Below are positions 63,998 through 64,000 of a stretch of DNA of 64,000 bases, piece after piece (within the stretch, counting starts at the first letter, position 1; each line of letters starts with the position of its first letter). Under the pieces are notes generated by a model that saw only the letters and a program-made list of their open reading frames with translations, was not told the origin of the DNA and did not search any database. A program made the translations under genes and the position numbers. Origin of the DNA: CAVWSM01 sp963798505 (GTDB lineage Bacteria; Actinomycetota; Actinomycetes; Jiangellales; Jiangellaceae); NCBI GenBank assembly GCA_963798505.1, contig CAWCTX010000008.1, positions 103,458-167,457 on the forward strand. The letters are read 5' to 3'.

Positions 63998-64000
63998 CGG

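Overview
The window is high-GC DNA in which almost every reading frame shows strong third-position G/C bias. GTG starts are common and many genes are coupled through ATGA or GTGA overlaps. Trigger factor, rpiB and pepN lie close together, thioesterase-ettA-ssb form a core block, and guaB1, orn and a CopG/VapB-rich background are present. Together these point to a chromosome or chromosomal contig of an actinomycete (Actinomycetota). Family and genus cannot be fixed from the sequence alone.

Layout. 1-6.5 kb: the 5' part of tig, tRNA-Pro and tRNA-Gly, a small-protein/coiled-coil cluster, a PadR regulator facing a hemerythrin-like gene, a membrane SpoIIE/PP2C phosphatase, and rpiB. 6.5-19 kb: pepN, a lipoprotein/membrane pair, an MscS channel, and a tightly coupled four-gene ABC operon (two FtsX-type permeases, two MacB-like ATPases). 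19-32 kb: OsmC, a truncated haemoglobin, guaB1, a hotdog thioesterase, ettA, ssb, two coupled dynamin-like GTPases and a PrsW protease. This core is interrupted by an ankyrin gene and a vapBC pair. 32.1-34.8 kb: a 2.6 kb remnant of an integrative element, bounded by tRNA-Arg(TCT) and a perfect 43-bp copy of that tRNA's 3' part, with an integrase stub and several small cargo genes. 34.8-44.5 kb: a Doc-type toxin-antitoxin pair, orn, tRNA-His, a PfkB kinase, a LysM protein, an amidohydrolase/DUF59 pair, other metabolic genes and a second vapBC-type pair. 44.5-56 kb, downstream of tRNA-Lys(CTT): low-density accessory DNA with inverted arrays of short repeats, three secreted lipoproteins, an IS110 tail, gene fragments and small orphan genes. 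56.6-63.3 kb: a conjugation (type IV secretion-like) operon encoding a pilin-like subunit, a small membrane protein, a VirB4-type ATPase, a VirB6-like polytopic protein, a TcpC/VirB8-like protein and a cell-wall hydrolase. A DHFR-family reductase ends the window.

How the genes fit together. The ABC operon looks like one exporter or lipoprotein-release machine with its own two ATPases. ettA, ssb and the two GTPases belong to the housekeeping core. The 44.5-63.3 kb region looks like part of an integrative conjugative element whose relaxase, coupling protein and far boundary are not recognised here.

A pervasive oddity is that about twenty genes carry one or more single-base frame changes, most equivalent to +1 insertions and at least seven of them in ettA. 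Because these affect conserved housekeeping genes whose protein signal resumes immediately in the next frame, I regard most as sequencing or assembly indels. I report each such gene over its full reconstructed extent.
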